Shown: one piece after another, positions 12,411-20,523 of the stretch | Position numbering within the stretch: the stretch's first letter is position 1 | Layout of the letters: the number at the start of each line of letters is the position of its first letter | NCBI RefSeq assembly: GCF_016906535.1 | Contig: NC_057370.1 | Coordinates: forward strand, 496,001 to 560,000 | Source of the DNA: Rhizoctonia solani | Taxonomy: Eukaryota > Basidiomycota > Agaricomycetes > Cantharellales > Ceratobasidiaceae | DNA: 64,000 bases | Reading direction: 5' to 3' | Translations under genes and position numbers: made by a program | Notes under the pieces: model-generated | What the model saw: the letters and a program-made list of their open reading frames with translations, nothing else | Told to the model about the DNA's origin: nothing | The model's database searches: none

Positions 12411-12692
12411 GAAAGGATGATGCTGAGAGAGGTGGCTAGCCTGTTGCAATCACTGGACAGTTGTGGGTTGCTGTCCATTTCCATGCTGTTGACCCTGGTC
12501 CAATTGTGCTGCACTGCCATATCAATGCTCACTTGGCTACAGGAATGGTTATTGGTGGGTTCCAAGGCCAAATATAAGGGATAAGCAGTACTGATATGGA
12601 TGCGGTTGACAGTTCTGCTGGAAGGACCTGAGAAGCTTACAAGCAACTATGTTCCAAGCTACTACCTGACAAAGAACAAGCCTTGAGAGGCT
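12411..12692 (+). repeat. duplication copy A, 3' part after the retroelement
   Basis: Continues the laccase block after the target duplication at 12406-12410: the end of the intron, the exon with HCHIDAHLATGM, a 53 bp intron and the last exon ending YYLTKNKP. Compared with copy B nearly every CpG has become TpG or CpA. Homology to copy B stops a few bases after the stop codon (copy B boundary near 42984). Confidence 0.85.
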
Positions 12693-13445
12693 TAGATAAA
12701 ATCAGAGCAGTGGATATAGTTTTGGTTGTGCCTTTTGTTTGCTTGCTTTGACCGTTTTCTTTGATGGGTTTATGTTTTGATAAAATGAATTCAGTCTTCT
12801 CTTTTTATTTGAAGGAGCCTTATTTCAAACATGAAAGCTACTATAAAATGTGCAAATTTAAACCTCTTCAGCAATTATCAGGTGTAGTTTGTTCTCTTCC
12901 CTAGGAAGTAGCACGTTACAATTGTATTCATTGGCTTCTGAGGTTGTTTGTTGTTTATTCCTCACCTCAAGTAGTACATTGGAATCTTCCTGGCTGATGC
13001 TGATATTTTGGTATGAATAGCACCATGTCATCCCAAACACAGAGTTACCTCAGATCAATCCCATACCTGATTGTCCAAGGGGAATATGTCCCTAACAATG
13101 TCACATATAAATACTCCCATTTGGAGGCTGTGGATTGGAGCTTGCCGGGACCCACAAGCCTAGTCTTGCGCAAAGGATGCAATGGCCAAGTGCGCAGCCA
13201 CGTGATTGTTGGATGTTGGTTGTTGCCAACCACATTGACATTGTGCGTTTGGTCTACCAACATGCTCTTTCTCTTTTTAATATTTTATTCTCTATCCTGC
13301 AGGAGATTTGTGCCTGTACGCAAGGTCATTTGTGTATTTTATGTAACATTTGGGGGATCCTTGCCTACGTGCAGGATCATTTTCTTAATTCATTGCCAAC
13401 ATGGCTTCCTTCCCTTTAACTGGGCTATCCTCTGTAACTGGCTTC
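12693..13445. other. non-coding stretch with remnant of an old dispersed repeat
   Basis: No gene recognised. About 13118-13275 resembles 47546-47700 in the same orientation (shared blocks around GGAGCTTGC, CACGTGAYT and the CGTTTGGTCT/CGCTTGGTCT region). Base composition is CpG-poor like the neighbouring transposons. Confidence 0.4.
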
Positions 13446-13450
13446 CTAGC

Positions 13451-14033
13451 TGTCGTAGACACAATTGATACCAGGGAATTTATTCCCATTTTCTCGAATT
13501 TAAACGAAGACAAACGGACAACCTTTTCAATCACGTGACTTTGGCGCTTATATCATATGCTAAGCGCCAAGCCATGTCCCCTTCTGCACTTACCTCAGCA
13601 CACGTAGCCACCTCCACCTGATGACATCACCATGACACGTCAGTGACATGTATGCATGAGTAAGGCCAACTGCGGAGCAGGGTTCTTATTTGATACAGTA
13701 TTTTATATGGTACATTTGTAATTAGCTAAGCCTGTAGAATATATAAGGAGGCCAACCGACCATGGTAACACCCAGGTTGATTACCTCTTGTTGCATCTAC
13801 CCATTGTACAAGGACCTTAGGTCCAGTAAATACTTAGTTACTCAGTTTTAGGTCGCCTTAAGCAACTTCTTGGTTGTACTCAGTTAGCTTGCCATTGCCC
13901 ATATAGGCTTGGTTGCCGTAGTATAGTTGGTTGTTGTTGTAGGTAGCTTGCCCACTGCCTTAAGCGGTTCTCACTCAGTCTTACACAGCCGCAAGCGCCC
14001 GCCTCCTTGACGTCCTTACAGATGTCTAGGACA
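13451..14033 (+). repeat. 5' LTR of element 2
   Basis: Starts TGTCGTAGACACAATTG and ends GTCTAGGACA. It differs from the 3' LTR at roughly a dozen positions, nearly all C/T or G/A at CpG, with this copy usually the one that lost the CpG (for example CATATGC here against CATACGC). The bases just inside (CTAGGTAATCGACC) resemble the TRIM's putative primer-binding region (CTTGGTAGAAC). Confidence 0.92.
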
Positions 14034-14745
14034 CTAGGTAATCGACCTTAAGTTGGTTGCAAACCGTGCCCACCAAGCACACCCAACTCAGCCTTGACAA
14101 ACAAGAAGGTCCCCTGTACTAGCACAAGGGAAATCACCTGATTGGGCTTGCCTTTTGCTATCAATAATCAAACTAGCATTGGCCCCAGGTAGTACCAAAT
14201 TGCTATAAGGCAGACGGATCCTGATTGTCCGCATACCACCGGTCACCGCACCCTTTGTCAGCGGAGCTAGCCAGCAGATCCACCCGCTTGCAGAAAACCC
14301 GTTCCACATCACGCCCGTACACAGCAGTTGATTGGTCAATAGGGACTGTCCAACGCTAGGCGGTTGACGCAAGCTCTTAGCGCCAGTACAATAAAGCGCC
14401 CTATAAGTCCTGATATAGGCACCCTTGGCTACACAGCCCCCATTTCCCCCCATCTTGCCCACCATTACCTCCTGTACCCCCTCCTGCGCTTCCTCCCGCG
14501 CCTCCCAGCGCACCGCTTCTCACCAAGGCTGCTCATATCCCCATGAGATGGCAACCCGTTCCTGGAGCTCCGCTCACCCCAATCCCCTCTTGATCAAGGA
14601 GAGCTGGGACCCGCTCTTCCGGCAACCACCAATGAGCCAACAAGCCTCAAACCAGAGGTCTACGGGGAAATCTCCCTCGGTTGAGCAATCTCCCTTATCC
14701 TGGGACTGCAGAACCAAGTCCTCCGGCTCAAGCAGGAACTCAAAG

Positions 14746-14918
14746 TGTCATAAACAGAGGAAAATAGAACTAGCCGGAATTGAACCAGCTTGACCACTAA
14801 GCCATAGAGCCTTATTATTCCTCTGCTGACAACCCATGATTACACCTGCTACCCCCCAAATTTGGGCTTGGGCCAGCATGCAACCACTTGTACTGGTCAT
14901 GTGACCGTGTCCAGGACA
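14746..14918 (-). repeat. TRIM 3' LTR
   Basis: 173 bp terminal repeat preceded (on its strand) by the purine tract at 14919-14933. It carries the same A-box/B-box-like sequence as the solo copy. Confidence 0.87.
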
Positions 14919-15007
14919 CTGCCCCCCTTTTTTGGGTGGGCAGCGCCCCTGTGAAAAGTTTTTCCCATGGTGGGAATAGAACTGGTGTCCTTCCAAGTTC
15001 TACCAAG

Positions 15008-15180
15008 TGTCATAAACAGAGGAAAATAGAACTAGCCAGAATTGAACCAGCTTGACCACTAAGCCATAGAGCCCTATTATTCCTCTGCTGACAACCCATG
15101 ATTACACCTGCTACCCCCCAAATTTGGGCTTGGGCCAGCATGCAACCACTTGTACTGGTCATGTGACCGTGTCCAGGACA
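15008..15180 (-). repeat. TRIM 5' LTR
   Basis: 173 bp, two substitutions relative to 14746-14918. The solo copy at 17115-17287 differs from each of these LTRs at a single position, so all three are young. Confidence 0.87.
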
Positions 15181-16326
15181 CAAAGAAACCAAGGAAGCAA
15201 CCAAGGAAGCCCAAGACTGGATGGGAGCAGTCAACCAAGCCCTCACTTGCATTGAGGCTAGGGGTGGAGCCCCACATACACCAGAAGACCAGAAACCCCC
15301 GGCAGTTGAGGCCATGCCCAGGCCCTTACCAAAAACCAACACTTTTCCAGCGCCTAGTGCGCCCCTCATCTCCTGGGCCAACCCCAGTAAAGCTCCCCCT
15401 ACCTTCGCTCAGCCAACCCCAGTCCGGGTTCCCCCAAGAAGCTATACTCCCCCTCCACCTTTGCCTATCCAACTCTGCTCCCCTCAAGTCCCACAACCAG
15501 CGGCCCCTGTAGCCACTTACCAAGCCCCGGTCAAAGTGGACCACCCTGATGCCTATACAGGGAAGATAGGGAACAAAGCCCGCCAATGGCTCACACAGAT
15601 GTTGGCATGGGTACGTCTAAATCAACAGATGTTCCCCACGGATCAGGAGGTCTTGTTGTTCCTCCTGATGAACATGAAGGACATAGCAGGAGCCTGGGCT
15701 CACCCCCACCTCAATCAACTTGGGTCCCACAGGGCCCTTATCCAAACAGTTGACAAGTTCAAAACGGAGTTTTTGGCTGCATTTGGGAACCCGGATGCCA
15801 CGCAAGCCGCCGAGCGGCAAATCACACAACTCACTCAGACAGGAACCTGTGCTGAGTATATCACAAAGTTCAGGACCATTGCCATGGACCTAGACTGGAA
15901 CAACGCCGCCCTTTGTGGGCAATTTGCATGTGGCCTCCACTGGGAGGTCAGCCGCCTCATTGCCACTCAAGAACGGCGCCCAACCACCCTCCTGGAGCTG
16001 CAGAATGCGGCCCTGGTCATTGATAACGCCCTCTGCAAGGAGCATGCCAGCCACCCGCCTAAGGGTAGTAAGTCTGGAACTTCATCCACCCCCAATAGGG
16101 GGGCAAGTACCGGCCAACAGGCCACAAGACCAGGACGCCTCTCTAGCGATCCAAATTTTGTCTCCAAGGAGGAGCAAAACCGCCGCCGGGCCGAAGGCCT
16201 ATGCATCAAGTGTGGCAAGCCAGGCCACAAGTTCGCAGAATGCCGCACTGGCTGGAAATCCACTCCTAAGGAGGAAGGCGTCAAAAAAGAAGCCGCCAAG
16301 GTTGGCAAAGAGTCTGGACCCAAATT

Positions 16327-16369
16327 GGGAAAAGACTAAGGGTACCTGCTGCCGCGCGCAAGGACCCCA
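16327..16369 (+). promoter_or_regulatory. -1 ribosomal frameshift signal of element 2
   Basis: Gag codons TTG GGA AAA GAC TAA hold the heptamer G-GGA-AAA at 16327-16333. Six bases on, GGGTaCC can pair with GGACCC (one bulged A), a different sequence from the stem in element 1 at nearly the same spacing. The -1 frame is open from here through the protease (VLIDSGATSSF) into RT. Confidence 0.66.
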
Positions 16370-19300
16370 AGGACTCTGGTTGTATAGAAATATGTAATAT
16401 ATCAAGTAGCTCAAATAGAATCTCCCCCCTCTTCACCATTCCTATTACACCAGAGAAACAAGCGGAAAACCTAGAAGTCCTGATAGATTCAGGCGCCACC
16501 TCCTCATTTTTACACCCCCGTACAGCGGAACTACTCCGCCTCCCTCTAATAGACCTCCCGTACCCCCGTACTGTTACCATGCTCAATGGGTCAAGCCCCC
16601 AGGCTGGCAAGATCTGGAAGAAGGCACTCCTAACCTTCTCCCTTGATGGCAAGAAAATGACCGAGACTTTCCTTATATGTAACACAGGGTCTCACGCCGC
16701 CATCCTGGGATTGAAGTGGTTGGGCGCCCACAACCCGGAAATTGATTGGAATATGCGCACTCTCACCTTCCCCCACGCACCACCTGAGCATGTAGCCATT
16801 GCCGAGGAAGAGGAAGCCAACCAAGAACCCCTTGAAGGAGTACCCTCCAAATACCACCAATATGCAAAGGTATTTGGAGAGGAAGAATTCAACAAGCTTC
16901 CCCCTCACTGGCACTACGATATTGGCATTGAGCTTATGGAAGAAGGCCCCTTGAACTCACCCTTATACAGTATGACCGACGCCAAGTCTGCCACACTCAA
17001 AGACTGGCTCAGGGACGAGCTCAAGGCTGGGAAAATCCGACCCAGCAAATTGTCAATTAGCTCTCCCGTAATGTTTGTTCCCAAAAAGGATGGTTCCCGT
17101 CGTTTGGTTGTTGATGTCCTGGACACGGTCACATGACCAGTACAAGTGGTTGCATGCTGGCCCAAGCCCAAATTTGGGGGGTAGCAGGTGTAATCATGGG
17201 TTGTCAGCAGAGGAATAATAGGGCTCTATGGCTTAGTGGTCAAGCTGGTTCAATTCCGGCTAGTTCTATTTTCCTCTGTTTATGACAGTCGACTACCGTT
17301 GTTTGAATAACTGGACCAAGAAAAACGTCTACCCATTACCCCGTCCAGATGACCTCATGGCCCAGCTCCGTGGTGCCAAGGTGTTCACTAAGCTAGACCT
17401 AAGGTGGGGTTACAACAACGTCCGTGTTAAGGAAGGGGACAAATGGAAAACCGCCTTCCGCACCAAGTACGGTCTATACGAGTCCCTGGTCATGACATTT
17501 GGCCTGACAAACGCCCCTGCCGCCTTTCAGCACTTCATGAACAAACTGTTCAAGGACTTACTGGATGTATGCGTCATCATCTACCTTGATGATATCCTAA
17601 TCTACTCTAAGGACGACGCAACTCACACAAAACACGTCCATGAGGTTCTGAGGCGGCTAATGGAGAATCAACTTTTTTGCAAGGCATCCAAATGTACGTT
17701 CCACGTCACCTCTGTGGAATACCTGGGAATCATTGTTTTGGACAAGGGATTTAGCCTGGATAAGCTCAAGATCCAGGCCGTGCAAGAATGGCCAACCCCA
17801 ACCAAAGTCAAGGAGGTTCAGTCCTTCCTGGGATTTGCCAATTTCCTACAACGGTTTGTGGCCAATTTTAGTCACATGGCGCAACCCCTACACAACCTAG
17901 TCAAAAAGGACACGCTCTGGAGATGGGACGCAAGGGAGCAGGAAGCATTCCAAGGACTAAAAAATGCCATCACAAACGCCCCTGTACTACGCCACGCCAA
18001 TCCCACAAAGCCTTACTTCCTTGAAACAGATGCATCTGGCGCGGCCCTAGGGTCCATACTCAGTCAACGGCAGGAAGACGGATGCCTACACCCACTAGGA
18101 TTTCTGTCAGAATCATTTAAAGGTGCCAAACAGAACTACGACACCCATGATAAGGAACTCCTAGCCATCATCCAATCTTTTGAGTACTGGCGCATCTTCC
18201 TAGAAGGAACCTTACACCCTATTACTGTGTTTACGGACCACCGCAACCTGGAATATTGGAAGGAGTCCCGCACCTTCAACCAACGCCATGCACAATGGCA
18301 TTTACTCCTTGCCGGTTATAATTTCCAGATAGTCTACCGCCCAGGGAAACAGTTGGGAAAACCGGATGCCCTCTCACGCCGCTTGGATCATGCCAATGTC
18401 CCTCCCGCCAATCAAACAATGCTCCCAGATCCCGTATTTGCTAACATAGCCCAAGTGATCCCTGAAAAAGAGCTCCAGCGACAGATTGAGGCTGCCCTGG
18501 ATCAAGACAAGTCTCTGGAGGAGATATTACAATTCCTCCAAAACAAATCCAAGGCACCACCCTCAATCAAACAAGCCTTTAAGGACTATGAAATGGAGGC
18601 CGGATTACTGTTCTACCAAGGACAAATTGTGGTACCTGATGTAGGCACCCTGAGGACGGATTTGCTTTGCATTTTCCACAACAGTCCATTGGCTGGTCAC
18701 CCAGGCAGGCAACAAACTCTGGAATTGGTATCACGTAACTACTACTGGCCGGGCATCCGCGCAGATACATATTGGCACGTAGACTCCTGTGAAACCTGCC
18801 AAAGGATCAGAAAGCCCAAGTATGCCTCCATCCCCCCGCAACCGCTCAAGCTACCATCCAGACCCTGGCAACACGTCTCCTATGACATGATTGTAGACCT
18901 GCCAAGGGATGGGAATAACAACTCCATACTGGTCATAATAGACAGTTTCACAAAATATGGAATCTTTGTCAAATGTTCCAAGAAGCTCAAAGCACCCAAG
19001 CTAGCGGAACTGTTCCTGGAACACGTGTGGAAACGTCATGGAATGCCGGAAAAGACAATATCGGACAGGGGCAGAGTCTTCAACAACAAGTTCCTACAAG
19101 CGCTGTACAAACGATTAGGCATTGACCCACACTTCTCCTCAGCGTACCACCCACAAAGCAACGGACAGACGGAACAAGTGAACCCCTCTATTGAACACTT
19201 CCTAAGGGCTTACTCCGGTATCAATCAACAGGACTGGACAAGGTGGCTCCCAATGGCGGAATTTGCATACAACAACGCCGTACATAGCAGTACTGGGAAA

Positions 19301-19948
19301 ACCCCGTTCAAAGCCTTATACGGATGGGAGCCTTCCCTGACCCCATCCAACGTACCAACAGATGTCCCGGAAGCCAATGACCTAGCTCAGACAATGGAAG
19401 CCCAGTGGAGAGAAGTGGAAGCTGCACTCCGGCAATCCAAGACAAAAATGACCACCAGAGAGGAAGGAAGCCTAACCGTGTTTGAAGTAGGGGAAGAAGT
19501 ATGGCTCAACGCCAGGAACGTTAACCTGAAAACCTTGAGTCCCAAACTGACGGAACAACATTTGGGACCATTCAAAGTCTCCAAGAAAATCTCCAACCGT
19601 GCTTATTGACTCAAACTCCCTTCAACTATGCGCATCCACAATGTCTTCTACGTGGGACTATTGTCAAAAGTCAAAAGAGATGACAAACGCGCCTTTGAAA
19701 ATCATCCCCCTCCAGTCACCGTGGATGGGGAAGAAGAATACAAGGTGGAAGGGATCACGGACATGGAAGAAAGGAACAGGAAATGGTTCTTTAGGGTAAA
19801 ATGGAAGGGCTATGGATCAGAGGAGAACACCTGGGAACCAAGGGAAAACCTCAAAAACGCCGAAAAAATCCTAAAAAATTTTGAGAAAGAGATGAAGAAG
19901 AAGGCCCTCGGCGCTGCCAAGGCCCTTAGAGGGGGGGCAGTGTCGTAG
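16334..19948 (+). pseudogene. element 2 pol: protease, RT, RNase H, integrase, chromodomain
   Basis: Enters by -1 shift at 16333. Protease LIDSGATSSF near 16480; RT begins with PLYSMTDAKSATL and is cut at 17114 by the TRIM solo LTR. It resumes at 17288 with VDYRCLNNW, ..TKLDLRWGYNNV and the intact catalytic YLDDILI. RNase H has ETDASGAALG and TVFTDHRNLEYW. Integrase has the zinc finger (FHNSPLAGHPGRQQ..CETCQ) and a D..SDRG..TEQVN catalytic set. At 19607 a TGA replaces the Arg seen in element 1 (NRAY-stop-LKLP against HAYRLKLP). The tail then carries a chromodomain (WFFRVKWKGYGSEENTWEP) ending at TAG 19946-19948, just inside the LTR. Confidence 0.92.
17115..17287 (+). mobile_element. TRIM solo LTR inside element 2 reverse transcriptase
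   Basis: 173 bp in the opposite orientation to the complete TRIM. It starts TGTCCTGGACACGG and ends TTTATGACA, flanked by GTTGA (17110-17114) and GTCGA (17288-17292), a 5 bp duplication with one CpG transition. It contains TGGCTTAGTGG (17229-17239, fits the Pol III A-box consensus) and GGTTCAATTCC (17247-17257, fits the B box). GCTT-AGTGGTC-AAGC can form a D-arm and GCTGG-TTCAATT-CCGGC a T-arm, but the two stems share two bases and no anticodon arm lies between them. Confidence 0.88.
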
Positions 19949-20523
19949 ACACAATTGATACCAGGGAATTTATTCCCATTTTCTCGAATTTAAACGAAGA
20001 CAAACGGACAACCTTTTCAATCACGTGACTTTGGCGCTTATATCATACGCTAAGCGCCGAGCCATGTCCCCTTCCGCACTTACCTCAGCACACGTAGCCA
20101 CCTCCACCTGATGACATCACCATGACACGTCAGTGACACGTATGCATGAGTAAGGCCAACTGCGGAGCGGGGTTCTTATTTGATACAGTATTTTATATGG
20201 TACATTTGTAATTAGCTAAGCCTGTAGAATATATAAGGAGGCCAACCAACCATGGTAACACCCAGGTTGATTACCTCTTGTTGCATCTACCCATTGTACA
20301 AGGACCTTAGGTCCAGTAAATACTTAGTTACTCAGTTTTAGGTTGCCTTAAGCAACTTCTTGGTTGTACTCAGTTAGCTTGCCATTGCCCATATAGGCTT
20401 GGTTGCCGTAGTATAGTTGGTCGTTGTTGTAGGTAGCTTGCCCACCGCCTTAAGCGGTTCTCACTCAGTCTTACATGGCCGCAAGCGCCCGCCTCCTTGA
20501 CGTCCTTACAGACGTCTAGGACA
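19941..20523 (+). repeat. 3' LTR of element 2
   Basis: 583 bp, same length as the 5' LTR. Includes a TATATAAGGAGGCC box near 20230 that could be its promoter TATA and a short GCGCTTA..TAAGCGC inverted repeat near 20035-20060. Confidence 0.92.

Larger units (their letters stand above)
3319..12686 (+). pseudogene. laccase-type multicopper oxidase, copy A, frameshifted and split by retroelements
   Basis: Same gene structure as copy B (42989-45538), so lesions can be read by comparison. The ATG at 3319 is followed by two single-T losses in the signal peptide (near 3327 and 3335). A T is lost near 3753 (YNFTVKQAG becomes out of frame) and a C near 3943. An A is lost in the QTATSLL region near 4786, nine bases near 4806, and a T in the GSGDGVF region near 5435. 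Copper motifs are still visible: TMHWHG, HSHY and HPMHKHG. The second-to-last intron, beginning near 5533, contains the nested insertion 5559-12405. The last exons resume at 12478, with HCHIDAHLATGM readable, and the stop is at 12684-12686. The 3' half shows strong CpG loss relative to copy B. Some indels lie in short homopolymers and could be sequence errors, but their number argues for a dead gene. Confidence 0.88.
14746..15180 (-). mobile_element. TRIM-like mini-LTR retroelement, complete
   Basis: Two direct 173 bp repeats (14746-14918 and 15008-15180, two mismatches) flank an 89 bp non-coding centre. A perfect 5 bp target duplication CAAAG lies at 14741-14745 and 15181-15185. In its own orientation (minus) the LTR starts TGTCCTGGACAC and ends TTTATGACA. 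Two bases inside the 5' LTR lies TGGTAGAACTTGG, a plausible primer-binding site. Directly before the 3' LTR is AAAAAAGGGGGGCAG (14919-14933), a polypurine tract. There is no coding capacity, so it must move in trans. It interrupts the gag of element 2. Confidence 0.88.
14424..16339 (+). pseudogene. element 2 gag, split by the TRIM
   Basis: The N-terminal part lies before 14741 (start not certain; ATGs near 14542-14549). The coding part after the TRIM runs from about 15181 (ETKEATKEAQDWMGAV, helical) to TAA at 16337-16339. The capsid-like region includes KARQWLTQMLAWVRLNQQMF, followed by the nucleocapsid knuckle CIKCGKPGHKFAEC and a Lys-rich tail. The stop overlaps the frameshift signal. Apart from the insertion the reading frame is clean. 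Confidence 0.85.
13451..20523 (+). mobile_element. Ty3/gypsy chromodomain retrotransposon, element 2 (plus), with two TRIM insertions
   Basis: 583 bp LTRs at 13451-14033 and 19941-20523; target duplication CTAGC at 13446-13450 and 20524-20528. Internal order is Gag (CCHC), protease, RT (YLDD intact), RNase H, integrase and chromodomain. A purine tract AGAGGGGGGGCAG (19928-19940) abuts the 3' LTR. Gag is interrupted by a 435 bp mini-LTR element and RT by a 173 bp solo LTR of the same kind; removing both with their target repeats leaves about 6.45 kb. One TGA sits in the integrase tail. It belongs to a different family from element 1: the LTRs are unrelated in sequence. Confidence 0.93.

Noticed and set aside
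14746..15180. Two tandem SINEs instead of one TRIM
   Set aside because: There is one target repeat pair (CAAAG) around the whole 435 bp unit, none around each 173 bp copy, and PBS-like and purine-tract sequences sit at the inner LTR borders. This fits one LTR-centre-LTR element.
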